From contig JADHPM010000008.1 in NCBI GenBank assembly GCA_016778465.1, positions 1-64,000 on the forward strand: a stretch of DNA of 64,000 bases, in the 5' to 3' direction. A program made the translations under genes and the position numbers. The stretch comes from Methylophilaceae bacterium (GTDB lineage: Bacteria > Pseudomonadota > Gammaproteobacteria > Burkholderiales > Methylophilaceae). Below are positions 1 to 9,140 of this stretch, piece after piece. The notes below the pieces were generated by a model. It ran no database searches and had not been told where the DNA came from. It saw nothing but the letters and a program-made list of their open reading frames with translations. Position 1 is the stretch's first letter. Every line of letters starts with the position of its first letter.

Positions 1-1
1 T

Positions 2-93
2 TGGCGGAAGGGGCGGGATTCGAACCCGCGTTAGGGAGTTCACCCTAAACACGCTTTCCAGGCGTGCGACTTAAACCACTCATCCACCCTTCC
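2..93 (-). tRNA. tRNA-Ser (anticodon GGA)
   Basis: Reverse complement GGAAGGGTGGATGAGTGGTTTAAGTCGCACGCCTGGAAAGCGTG...GGGTTCGAATCCCGCCCCTTCCGCCA: acceptor stem GGAAGGG/CCCTTCC, T-loop GGTTCGAATCC, long variable arm, anticodon loop CTGGAAA, encoded CCA. Confidence 0.95.
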
Positions 94-148
94 GATGCGT
101 TCGAATTATACATTAGGTTTCGATATTTAAGTGTTGATTTAAATTTAG

Positions 149-171
149 GTCTTATATATGATATATAAGAC
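149..171. promoter_or_regulatory. Perfect 23-bp palindrome (operator-like) upstream of aldehyde dehydrogenase
   Basis: GTCTTATATAT-G-ATATATAAGAC: 11-bp perfect inverted repeat with 1-bp centre, ~100 bp upstream of the CDS start. Confidence 0.55.
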
Positions 172-269
172 TAATTCAAAAATACTTCATCGCTGGCTAA
201 TTCTTGATTTATTAAGTCATAAGTATTATTGTAACGTTAAGACAAACACACTCGAATACTGGAGGAATA

Positions 270-1793
270 ATGGCTTTTACTACTTTAAAAGACTTAGGGA
301 TTAGCAAAAATCCCTATAAAGAAAAATACGATAACTATATCAATGGCAAATGGGTAAAACCCTTTGATGGTCAATATTTTGAGAACATAACACCGCTGTC
401 AGGAAAGGCTTTTTGTGAAGTTGCTAGGTCTAACGAAAAAGACATTAACCTAGCCCTCGATGCTGCGCACGAGGCAAAAGAGGCATGGGGCAAAACAAGC
501 ATAACAGAACGTGCAAATATCCTCCTCAAAATTGCTGATGTTATGGAGCAGAACCTTGAAACTATTGCCTTAGCGGAGACGATTGATAACGGCAAACCAA
601 TTAGAGAAACAATGGCAGCTGATATTCCGCTATCAATTGATCACTTTAGGTACTTTGCGTCAGCGGTAAGAGCTCAAGAGGGTACGATTGGTGAGATTGA
701 TGATCAAACAATGGCTTACCACTTTCATGAACCTTTAGGAGTAGTTGGACAAATTATTCCTTGGAATTTTCCAATCACGATGGCAGCATGGAAGCTTGCT
801 CCAGCATTAGCTGCAGGTAACTGTGTCGTTTTAAAGCCAGCTGAACAAACTCCTGTATCTATTTTGATGCTGATGGAAATCATTGGAAATTTATTACCGC
901 CTGGCGTGTTAAATATTGTCAACGGATTCGGCCTGGAAGCTGGTAAACCTCTCGCAAGCTCACCAAGAATCGCTAAAATTGCATTTACAGGTGAGACTAC
1001 AACTGGTCGTCTTATCATGCAATATGCATCACAAAATATTATCCCTGTCACACTGGAATTAGGTGGTAAATCACCCAACGTATTCTTTGCGGATGTAATG
1101 GATCAGGATGATTCCTTTTTTGATAAAGCACTTGAGGGATTCACCATGTTTGCATTAAACCAGGGTGAGGTTTGCACCTGCCCCTCTCGGGCATTGATTC
1201 AAGAGTCGATTTACGATCAGTTTATCGAGAGAGCATTGGAGCGTGTGAAAGCAGTTAAGCAAGGAAGCCCACTTGACCCTTCAACTATGATCGGTGCGCA
1301 AGCCTCAAGTGAACAAATGGAGAAAATACTCTCCTACATCAAGCTAGGTCAGGAGGAAGGTGCTGAGCTTCTCATTGGTGGTAACCAAACTAAACATGAT
1401 GGTGAATTATCTTCAGGATACTATATTGAACCGACAGTTTTTAAAGGGCATAACAAGATGCGAATCTTCCAAGAAGAAATTTTTGGTCCTGTTGTCTCCG
1501 TCACCACCTTTAAAGATGAGGCAGAGGCGCTTGAAATTGCTAATGATACACTTTATGGACTTGGCTCTGGTGTTTGGACAAGGAATGGCAATACAGCCTT
1601 TAGAATGGGTCGAGGTATTAAAGCAGGTCGTGTCTGGACAAACTGCTATCATGCCTACCCTGCGCATGCCGCTTTCGGAGGTTACAAACAGTCTGGCATC
1701 GGTCGCGAAACTCACAAAATGATGCTTGATCATTACCAGCAAACTAAGAATCTCTTAGTTAGTTATACAGAAACTAAACTTGGATTCTTTTAA
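270..1793 (+). CDS. NAD-dependent aldehyde dehydrogenase (acetaldehyde dehydrogenase/ExaC-AldB type)
   Basis: 507 aa; [15 protein letters not shown] and [11 protein letters not shown] catalytic motifs; followed by a DUF779 gene. Confidence 0.92.
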   Translation: MAFTTLKDLGISKNPYKEKYDNYINGKWVKPFDGQYFENITPLSGKAFCEVARSNEKDINLALDAAHEAKEAWGKTSITERANILLKIADVMEQNLETIALAETIDNGKPIRETMAADIPLSIDHFRYFASAVRAQEGTIGEIDDQTMAYHFHEPLGVVGQIIPWNFPITMAAWKLAPALAAGNCVVLKPAEQTPVSILMLMEIIGNLLPPGVLNIVNGFGLEAGKPLASSPRIAKIAFTGETTTGRLIMQYASQNIIPVTLELGGKSPNVFFADVMDQDDSFFDKALEGFTMFALNQGEVCTCPSRALIQESIYDQFIERALERVKAVKQGSPLDPSTMIGAQASSEQMEKILSYIKLGQEEGAELLIGGNQTKHDGELSSGYYIEPTVFKGHNKMRIFQEEIFGPVVSVTTFKDEAEALEIANDTLYGLGSGVWTRNGNTAFRMGRGIKAGRVWTNCYHAYPAHAAFGGYKQSGIGRETHKMMLDHYQQTKNLLVSYTETKLGFF

Positions 1794-1817
1794 AATTAAG
1801 CTAAATAAGTATAAAAT

Positions 1818-1847
1818 AAAGGCAGGTTAACAACCCTGCCTTTTTTT
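1818..1847 (+). terminator. Rho-independent terminator after aldehyde dehydrogenase
   Basis: AAAGGCAGG-TTAACAAC-CCTGCCTTT hairpin followed by a T-tract (TTTTTTT). Confidence 0.85.
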
Positions 1848-2225
1848 ATGATTACTAGAATATCTACGACTGAAGCAGCCAACAATCTTATTGATGAGCT
1901 AAAAAAAACTCATGGTGAGCTAATGTTCCATCAATCAGGTGGCTGTTGTGATGGCAGTGCTCCGATGTGCTACCCTGCTGGAGAATTCTATTTAGGTAAC
2001 GCGGATGTTGAGGTTGGTAACGCTCACGGGGTCCCATTTTATATGAGTGCGTCGCAATTTACCTATTGGGAGCACACCCATTTAATCTTGGATGCAATTA
2101 CTGGCACTGGGGGTCAGTTTTCACTCGAGCGACCAACGGGCTTAAGGTTCCTTATTCGTTCAAGGCTATACACTGATGAGGAATGGGAATACCTAAAGAA
2201 AAATCCAGTAAAAAAATGTGGTTAA
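1848..2225 (+). CDS. DUF779 domain-containing protein
   Basis: 125 aa; FHQSGGCCDGSAPMCYP and TGLRFLIRSRLYTDEEW motifs typical of DUF779; usual neighbour of aldehyde dehydrogenases. Confidence 0.85.
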   Translation: MITRISTTEAANNLIDELKKTHGELMFHQSGGCCDGSAPMCYPAGEFYLGNADVEVGNAHGVPFYMSASQFTYWEHTHLILDAITGTGGQFSLERPTGLRFLIRSRLYTDEEWEYLKKNPVKKCG

Positions 2226-2260
2226 TTTCACTTAGCATATCTTAATAAGGTAAAATATCC

Positions 2261-2358
2261 TTGGCGGGCCTCCTCGCATTGTTAGTTAGCCAACCTGGTC
2301 AGGTGCGGAAGCAAGCAGCCACAACTAATGATACAAGTGCCGAGGGTTTGGCTCGCCA
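2261..2358 (+). ncRNA. ffs: Bacterial small signal recognition particle RNA (4.5S)
   Basis: Conserved core CAACCTGGTCAGGTGCGGAAGCAAGCAGCCA with closing stem TGGCGGGCC/GGCTCGCCA; directly upstream of dnaX as in many proteobacteria. Confidence 0.93.
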
Positions 2359-2383
2359 CTTATTGCAACCAAGTTGAGAACAT

Positions 2384-3961
2384 ATGTCATATCAAGTACT
2401 CGCCAGAAAATGGCGGCCTAAATCTTTTGCAGACCTCGTTGGCCAAGAAAGTACCGTTCAGGCACTAAGCAATGCACTTGATCAAAATAGGCTTCACCAT
2501 GCTTATCTATTCAATGGCACTCGTGGTATTGGCAAAACAACCCTTGCCAGAATATTGGCTAAGTCCTTAAATTGTGAAAAAGGTACCTCATCAAAACCTT
2601 GCCAAGAGTGTAATACTTGCAAAGAAATTGATGCTGGTCGGTACGTTGACCTTATTGAGCTAGACGCTGCTTCAAACACCGGTGTCGATGATATGAGAGA
2701 TTTACTTGAAAATTCTCAATATGCACCCTCCTCAGGTCCATTCAAAATTTATATCATTGACGAAGTACATATGTTATCCAAAAGCGCCTTTAACGCTATG
2801 CTCAAAACATTAGAAGAGCCGCCTGAGCACATAAAATTTATTCTAGCCACCACTGAACCGAATAAAGTTCCGATCACGATTCTTTCTAGGTGCCTTCAAT
2901 TTAATCTTAAGCAAATGAGCAGTGAGAATATTACCAAGCATCTCGAATTTATCCTTACAAAAGAGAAAATAAAGTTTGATCTCGATGCAATCAATATTAT
3001 TGCCAAAGCCGCCTCAGGAAGTATGAGGGATGCGCTATCGATTCTTGATCAAGCTATTGCTTACAACCAAGATAAAATTGAAGTTGATAAGATCAATCAA
3101 ATGCTTGGGACCATAAGTAATGAAATATTAATCAGGCTTTTGGATGCTATTGCAAAGCAAGATGGAGCGGGTTTGATAAGTCTTACTAAAGAAATGAATG
3201 AGAAAAATATCTCCTTTGAATCATCACTAGAGGATTTAGCACGTCTTATTCACGAACTGTCTCTAGCAAAAATGATACCCAACTATTTTGAGGGTTCTGA
3301 CAATAAAGAAATACTCAACTCTTTGGAAGATGCCTTCACGCCTGAGAATTTACAATTACTATACCAAATTGCCACTCTTGGCAAACGTGATCTATATTTA
3401 GCGCCTGATCTATTATCTGGTTTTAACATGGCGCTCCTCCGAATGATTGCCTTCTACCCATCCTTTACAAACAACAAAAAAGAAAAAACGAATGCAGTAT
3501 CTAAAAATGAAAGCGTTGCTAATAAGGAACCTATCAAATCTGAAAGCTTTGTTGAAAAAAAAACACCCGAGTTTGATGGGAATTGGAGAAAATTAGTAGA
3601 AAAATTAGAGCTCGGTATGGCAAGATCCCTCGCTCAGGAGTCAGAATTTCATGAATTTAAGGGGGGAACTTTTTACCTCAGACTTCAGCCTCATCATAAA
3701 CACCTATCAGAAAATACTTATCAAGAAAAACTTGAAATCGCTTTATCTAATCACTTTATGCATAAAATAAAAGTTGAGCTAACGATTGCTAAGGTCAAAA
3801 CAAGTCCAGCCATCGAAAAAAAAACAGAGAGGGCTGATCTCTTTAAACAAACTGAAAAAAATATCATGGAAGATAGCTTTGTGAAGGAGCTTATTAATGA
3901 ATTTGATGCAGAAGTTATTAGCTCAAGTATTCAACCGAAATCAACAGGAAAGGAAAAATAA
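2384..3961 (+). CDS. dnaX: DNA polymerase III subunit gamma/tau
   Basis: 525 aa; MSYQVLARKWRPKSFADLVGQ, GTRGIGKTT Walker A, zinc motif C-x8-C-x2-C-x2-C, IDEVHMLS. Confidence 0.97.
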   Translation: MSYQVLARKWRPKSFADLVGQESTVQALSNALDQNRLHHAYLFNGTRGIGKTTLARILAKSLNCEKGTSSKPCQECNTCKEIDAGRYVDLIELDAASNTGVDDMRDLLENSQYAPSSGPFKIYIIDEVHMLSKSAFNAMLKTLEEPPEHIKFILATTEPNKVPITILSRCLQFNLKQMSSENITKHLEFILTKEKIKFDLDAINIIAKAASGSMRDALSILDQAIAYNQDKIEVDKINQMLGTISNEILIRLLDAIAKQDGAGLISLTKEMNEKNISFESSLEDLARLIHELSLAKMIPNYFEGSDNKEILNSLEDAFTPENLQLLYQIATLGKRDLYLAPDLLSGFNMALLRMIAFYPSFTNNKKEKTNAVSKNESVANKEPIKSESFVEKKTPEFDGNWRKLVEKLELGMARSLAQESEFHEFKGGTFYLRLQPHHKHLSENTYQEKLEIALSNHFMHKIKVELTIAKVKTSPAIEKKTERADLFKQTEKNIMEDSFVKELINEFDAEVISSSIQPKSTGKEK

Positions 3962-3963
3962 TT

Positions 3964-4272
3964 ATGGCAAAGGGTGGCATGGGAAATTTAATGAAACAGG
4001 CACAAATGATGCAAGCAAACATGCAGCGTGCCCAAGCGGAACTGGCAGCAATCGAAGTTGAGGGGCAAGCAAGCAATGGATTGATCAAGATCAAAATGAC
4101 GTGTAAAAATGAAATTAAAAAAATTGAGATTGATCCATCTTTGCTTACAGATAAAGAAATTCTAGAGGACATGCTTATCGTGGCTTTAAAAGATACCTTT
4201 AAACAGATTGAAGATACTACCAACGCAAAGATGTCGGGCCTAGTTCCCCCAGGGATGAATTTACCCTTCTAA
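3964..4272 (+). CDS. YbaB/EbfC family nucleoid-associated protein
   Basis: 102 aa; GGMGNLMKQAQMMQANMQRAQ start; located between dnaX and recR. Confidence 0.95.
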   Translation: MAKGGMGNLMKQAQMMQANMQRAQAELAAIEVEGQASNGLIKIKMTCKNEIKKIEIDPSLLTDKEILEDMLIVALKDTFKQIEDTTNAKMSGLVPPGMNLPF

Positions 4273-4274
4273 AG

Positions 4275-4871
4275 ATGAAAAACAACGAATCACTGCAAGC
4301 CCTCGTTGACGCCTTAAAGTGTTTACCTGGAGTCGGACCAAAATCTGCACTTCGCCTTGCTTATTATCTATTGCAAAGAGATCGCAAGGGTGCCAAACAC
4401 CTTTCGGATACCATCGCTGATGCCTTAGAGCGACTCGGGCACTGCAATCTATGCAACAACTTTTCTGAAGAGCCTATTTGTTCAATATGTAAAACGGCGT
4501 CACGTGATGTGGAGACGCTATGTATTGTTGAGATGCCCACCGATCTTCTGATGTTAGAGCAAACGCACTCTTATAAGGGCCTGTATTTTGTTTTAATGGG
4601 TCGCTTATCACCCTTGGACGGGATTGGGCCAAACGATATACACTTAAGCAAGCTAATAAAGCGAATTAAAGAATCTGATATTAAAGAGATTATTCTGGCG
4701 ACAAATTATACTAATGAAGGAAACGCCACGGCTCAATATATCAAGGAGCTTTTAAGAGATATACCAATCAAAATGAGTCGAATTGCAAGAGGCTTGCCAA
4801 TGGGCGGCGAGTTAGAGTACGTAGACAGTGGAACACTCGCCCAATCTCTTGTTGACAGAAAGTCAATCTAG
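4275..4871 (+). CDS. recR: Recombination mediator protein RecR
   Basis: 198 aa; LPGVGPKSALRLAYYLL, C4 zinc finger CNLCNNFSEEPICSIC, Toprim domain. Confidence 0.96.
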   Translation: MKNNESLQALVDALKCLPGVGPKSALRLAYYLLQRDRKGAKHLSDTIADALERLGHCNLCNNFSEEPICSICKTASRDVETLCIVEMPTDLLMLEQTHSYKGLYFVLMGRLSPLDGIGPNDIHLSKLIKRIKESDIKEIILATNYTNEGNATAQYIKELLRDIPIKMSRIARGLPMGGELEYVDSGTLAQSLVDRKSI

Positions 4872-5527
4872 ATAATGTTAAGCTGTTTAATATCATCAAT
4901 AATTTGCGACGCTCCCCACGCACGATAATCATCATCAGACTTTAAGTAACCATAAGAGACAAGGATGCTATAGACATGGCATGCCTGTGCAGATTGAATA
5001 TCTCTCAGTCCATCACCTATATAAATTGTCTCACTCGGTAAAACGGATAAATGATTCATTGCAGCATTAATCATATCTGGAGCAGGTTTTGGGGTGTATC
5101 CATCGTCCCCACAAATTAGTACATCCACCTCGTCGATCAAATTTAAATGATGAAGAATCTTTTCTGTTAGATTTCTTGGCTTATTCGTCACGATACCCCA
5201 AAGTCTATTTTTTTCTTTCAGGTTGAAAAGCATGGGTCTTATCCCAGGAAAAAGTTCTAGTTTTTCCAAAATTAACTCATTATAAATTCCCAAGAAATCT
5301 CTCGCTAAAACATCAAAATTCTCATTAGACTCATTAAATCGTTGTCTTAAAAAAGCGTATGTACCATCAGAGGAAATTGCCCTCCCTTGGTCGAAGGGTA
5401 AAAAGTCTTTTCCATGCTTTTTAAATAAACGATTTGCTGCATCAATCAGACCTGGTGCCGTATCGACAAATGTCCCATCAAAATCAAATAAGTAAGACTT
5501 AACGTTCATCAAATCCAACCTCAACAA
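4868..5527 (-). CDS. gph: HAD-family phosphoglycolate phosphatase
   Basis: 219 aa; FDFDGTFVDTAPG, VTNKP, YIGDGLRDIQSA; adjacent to ubiG. Confidence 0.85.
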   Translation of the reverse strand: MLRLDLMNVKSYLFDFDGTFVDTAPGLIDAANRLFKKHGKDFLPFDQGRAISSDGTYAFLRQRFNESNENFDVLARDFLGIYNELILEKLELFPGIRPMLFNLKEKNRLWGIVTNKPRNLTEKILHHLNLIDEVDVLICGDDGYTPKPAPDMINAAMNHLSVLPSETIYIGDGLRDIQSAQACHVYSILVSYGYLKSDDDYRAWGASQIIDDIKQLNII

Positions 5528-6215
5528 GGTAATTTACAGAGGTATCTTTTTCGAGTTTGTAGCGCTTTAAAATCGGATTATAGGTCATGCCAATAATGTC
5601 AAAAACCTTTAATTCATTTTGGCGGCACCAACTAGTTAACTCCGATGGGGTGATAAATTTTTCATACGTGTGGGTCCCCTTAGGCAATAATTTCAAAATA
5701 TATTCGGCACCTATAATTGCAAACAAAAAGGATTTTGGATTTCTATTGATCGTTGAAAAGAAGATGCGTCCACCAGGCTTCAATAAACTCTTACATGAGC
5801 GAACAATCGAGCTAGGATCAGGTACATGTTCTAGCATTTCAAGGCATGTTATTACGTCATATTTTTTTTTATTTTTTTTTAAAAAATCCTCAATATTCAG
5901 TTGCTTATAATCAATATCTAAATTATTTTCTGAGGCATGTATTTGTGCAATTTTGATCACCTTTTCACCCTGATCTATACCCGTAACAAATGCACCCTCC
6001 TTTGCAAGCGACTCAGACAATATTCCACCCCCACAACCAACATCTAGCACATCCACACCCTTTAAATCTTTTTTTGATTTAATGAAATTTAGGCGCAAAG
6101 GGTTTATATCGTGTAGTGGCTTGAACTCACTAGTGTTGTCCCACCATTTGTGCGCTAATAGATTAAATTTTTCAACTTCGGCCTGGTCTATATTTGACTT
6201 ATTTTGTGTTTCCAT
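5499..6215 (-). CDS. ubiG: Bifunctional 2-polyprenyl-6-hydroxyphenol methylase / 3-demethylubiquinol 3-O-methyltransferase
   Basis: 238 aa; WWDNTSEFKPLHDINPLRL, VLDVGCGGGILSE. Confidence 0.95.
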   Translation of the reverse strand: METQNKSNIDQAEVEKFNLLAHKWWDNTSEFKPLHDINPLRLNFIKSKKDLKGVDVLDVGCGGGILSESLAKEGAFVTGIDQGEKVIKIAQIHASENNLDIDYKQLNIEDFLKKNKKKYDVITCLEMLEHVPDPSSIVRSCKSLLKPGGRIFFSTINRNPKSFLFAIIGAEYILKLLPKGTHTYEKFITPSELTSWCRQNELKVFDIIGMTYNPILKRYKLEKDTSVNYLVEVGFDER

Positions 6216-7504
6216 GAATCTATCCCGTTTAGTAATTCATTAACATCTATATTGATGAGTTCTTGGTCTCTTAACTGCGGTTGACCATTGATCCATACAT
6301 CTGTCACCATTGATCGATTGCCGCTGTATAGTAAGGACGCTAATGGTTCGTAAATTGGCTTCATCTCTAGGCAGTTCATGTTGATTGCAACTAAATCAGC
6401 ATATTTACCCGACTCCAAACTTCCCAGTCTGCTCTCTTGACCAATAGCCTTTGCGCCGTTGATAGTTGCCATCTTTAATACCTCACTGGGATTTAAAAAA
6501 TCAGCCTCATGATTAACTCCCTTATTGATCAATAATGCGCAGTTTAATTCACTTAATATATCTAAACGATTATTACTGGCAGAGCTATCAGTTCCAATTG
6601 CAATGCAAATATCATGCTCAAGCATGGTCTTTATATCTGCCAAACCACTGCCAAGCTTTAGGTTAGACGATGGATTGTAGATTACACAGACATTATTTTT
6701 AGCCAAAATATCCAAGTCGGTATCGTTCAGGTGGACGCAGTGTGCGGCGCTAATATGGGGTCCTAGGATGCCTAACGCATCTAGTCGCTGAATAGGGGTA
6801 AGGCCATAACTCTTTAAACTCTCCTCAACTTCAAATTTTGTCTCATGAAGATGAACATGAACCTTTAGATCAAGCTCTTGTGCGTAAGTATTTACTTTTA
6901 TAAACGACTCATCAGAAACTGAATAAGGTGCATGAGGGGCCATGGACGTTGTAATTAAAACCTCGTCACGATAGAGATCTCGAAATGCTAGTCCTTTTGT
7001 TAAATAATCATCGGGGTCTGAGGCATATTTTGTTGGAAACTCCAGCAAGACCAAACCCAAGTTCGCACGCATTCCAATCTGCATAGCCGCTTCAGCGGTC
7101 TCTTTTGGAAAAAAATACATGTCATTAAAAGTTGTGACCCCGGATCGAATCATTTCCGCGATCGCGAGCCTTGATCCTTGATAAACAAACTTCTCGTCAA
7201 CAAATTTTTTCTCCGCCGGCCAGATCCTATCAGTTAGCCAAGTTTGCAATGTAAGGTCGTCTGCAAAACCCTTAAATAAACTCATTGCTGCATGGGTATG
7301 CGCATTTATCAGACCTGGCATTAGAAGGTGGTCAGTCAAATAAACTTTGTTTTGGGCTAAATATTTTTCATTAGCAACGGTGTTATCCAAAATCTCAATT
7401 ATGAGATTACCATCTATGACGATTGAAGAATTCTCAATGACGCCCGAACCAACGCCGGTAAAGATCCATTTTGGTGAAATAATTAGATCTACATTTTTGC
7501 TCAT
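6188..7504 (-). CDS. TRZ/ATZ family amidohydrolase (5'-methylthioadenosine/S-adenosylhomocysteine deaminase-like)
   Basis: 438 aa; LLMPGLINAHTHAAMSLFKG, HLHETKFEVE, GTDSSASNNRLD. Confidence 0.88.
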   Translation of the reverse strand: MSKNVDLIISPKWIFTGVGSGVIENSSIVIDGNLIIEILDNTVANEKYLAQNKVYLTDHLLMPGLINAHTHAAMSLFKGFADDLTLQTWLTDRIWPAEKKFVDEKFVYQGSRLAIAEMIRSGVTTFNDMYFFPKETAEAAMQIGMRANLGLVLLEFPTKYASDPDDYLTKGLAFRDLYRDEVLITTSMAPHAPYSVSDESFIKVNTYAQELDLKVHVHLHETKFEVEESLKSYGLTPIQRLDALGILGPHISAAHCVHLNDTDLDILAKNNVCVIYNPSSNLKLGSGLADIKTMLEHDICIAIGTDSSASNNRLDILSELNCALLINKGVNHEADFLNPSEVLKMATINGAKAIGQESRLGSLESGKYADLVAINMNCLEMKPIYEPLASLLYSGNRSMVTDVWINGQPQLRDQELINIDVNELLNGIDSWKHKISQI

Positions 7505-8115
7505 TTAAACACTTTGCCCATAAATTCCTCAATAATATCTTGAATTGATATGATTGATTGTGTTGAATCAATAACTTTAAAGCGAGAGGGCTCAGATTTT
7601 GCTAGCCTGAGATAAGAGTCTCGAACCCTGTCATGAAAAACTTGGGCTTCCTGCTCAAATTTATCAAGCGTTCTTGTTTTTTTTAAACGCTCAAGACTTA
7701 CATTAGTTGGTAAATCAAAAAGTATAGTGAGATCTGGACTAAGGCCTCCATGCGTATATTTTTTAAGGGCATTAATAAAATCTATATTAACACCCTTACC
7801 CCCCGACTGATAAGCGATCGTTGCGTCTGAAAATCGATCGCACAATACATTTATGCCTTGACTTAAGTTAGGAATAATAACTTTTTCTAAATGCTCCGCC
7901 CTTGCAGCAAACATCAGTAAAGTTTCTGTTGTGGGGTGCATATTCTCATTGAGCAATATTTGGCGAAGCCTCTCCCCAAGCTCTGTCCCACCGGGTTCGC
8001 GGGTGACAAAATAATCTAACTGATTTTTTTCAAAGTATTGTTTTATGAAGTCAATATGAGTTGATTTGCCAGCGCCATCAATACCTTCGAGCGTAATAAA
8101 TTTAGCCTTTGTCAT
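7501..8115 (-). CDS. tmk: Thymidylate kinase
   Basis: MTKAKFITLEGIDGAGKSTH P-loop, TREPGGTELGERLR; start at 8115 overlaps the mltG stop (ATGA-type). Confidence 0.95.
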   Translation of the reverse strand: MTKAKFITLEGIDGAGKSTHIDFIKQYFEKNQLDYFVTREPGGTELGERLRQILLNENMHPTTETLLMFAARAEHLEKVIIPNLSQGINVLCDRFSDATIAYQSGGKGVNIDFINALKKYTHGGLSPDLTILFDLPTNVSLERLKKTRTLDKFEQEAQVFHDRVRDSYLRLAKSEPSRFKVIDSTQSIISIQDIIEEFMGKVFK

Positions 8116-9140
8116 TTTCTTTTTTGATACTTTCTCACGGCCCAATTATGTTCTTTAAGTGTTTTTGAGAAATAATGACGGCCATCACCCATCGCCACAA
8201 AATAGTATGCGTCTGTAATTGCAGGGTTTAGTGCAGCTTCAATGGAGCTTTGACTTGGAAGGGCAATGGGGGTTGGTGGGAGTCCCCGACGTGTATAAGT
8301 ATTATGCAAGGTATCCTTTCTTAAGTCCTTGCGTCGCAAATTACCATTAAACTTTTTACCCATACCATAGATTACCGTAGGGTCACTTTGCAGGGGCATA
8401 CCTTTTTTTAAACGATTCACAAAAACCCCAGCCACCATTGGCGCCTCATCTTTCATAAGCACCTCTTTTTCAATAATAGATGCCATAATTAGCGCATCAT
8501 ACATATCATCATAAGGTAAATCATCGGACCGATTCTCCCAATAAAAAGAAAGTTTTTTCATTAATATATTATGTGCATTTTTTAATATTTCAACATCTGA
8601 GGTATTTTTATAGAAGTAATAACTATCTGGAAAAAAAATACCTTCAACATAACTTACCTCTGCATGGATCATTTTAAGAATATTGGAGTCACTGTAATTC
8701 TCGATTGTTTTCTTGATGTGGTTATTAGACTTAATCCTCTTGATTAAATCATTATATGTCGCGCCCTCAATCAGCGTGATTGAGAATAAGGATTCCTTTC
8801 CGGATGACAGCATATTAAGTAAATCAAGGGGGGTGATATTCTTGTTAAGTTGATAGTGACCTCTTTTAAAACTCTCAGCCTTACCAAAGAGGAAACTTAA
8901 CAACTTAAATCTAAATGAGTCCTCAAGGACATGCATTTCTACCAACTGATTTGTTATCTGGGAAAGATTACTACCTGATTTAATTTCAAAAGAAGCATTA
9001 TTTTCGGTCACGTTAAGTGGCAAAAAAATGTATGAGACAAGCCAAACTAAAACAAAGAAAGTAATGACTAAAAATTTACGTTGGATGCAAAAACCTATAA
9101 ATTTCCTAAAAGGTGATTGAATGCTTGAGTTCTTGAACAA
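8112..9140 (-). CDS. mltG: Endolytic murein transglycosylase MltG (YceG-like)
   Basis: N-terminal TM segment; ASIIEKEV, VFVNRLKKGMPLQSDPTVIYG, NTYTRRGLPPTPIALPS. Confidence 0.93.
   Translation of the reverse strand: MFKNSSIQSPFRKFIGFCIQRKFLVITFFVLVWLVSYIFLPLNVTENNASFEIKSGSNLSQITNQLVEMHVLEDSFRFKLLSFLFGKAESFKRGHYQLNKNITPLDLLNMLSSGKESLFSITLIEGATYNDLIKRIKSNNHIKKTIENYSDSNILKMIHAEVSYVEGIFFPDSYYFYKNTSDVEILKNAHNILMKKLSFYWENRSDDLPYDDMYDALIMASIIEKEVLMKDEAPMVAGVFVNRLKKGMPLQSDPTVIYGMGKKFNGNLRRKDLRKDTLHNTYTRRGLPPTPIALPSQSSIEAALNPAITDAYYFVAMGDGRHYFSKTLKEHNWAVRKYQKRK

Noticed and set aside
371-595. Antisense ORF opposite aldehyde dehydrogenase (and many similar shadow ORFs in the track, e.g. 725-1078, 11950-12309, 22192-22635, 61231-61716)
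   Set aside because: They lie wholly inside strongly supported CDS on the other strand or in another frame, with low-complexity compositions and no recognisable domain or independent RBS.
5861-5886. T9-A-T10-like run suggesting a terminator or phase-variable tract
   Set aside because: It lies in ubiG and encodes FLKKNKKKYD on the minus strand; no GC stem; most likely AT-rich coding bias, though homopolymer indels are possible.
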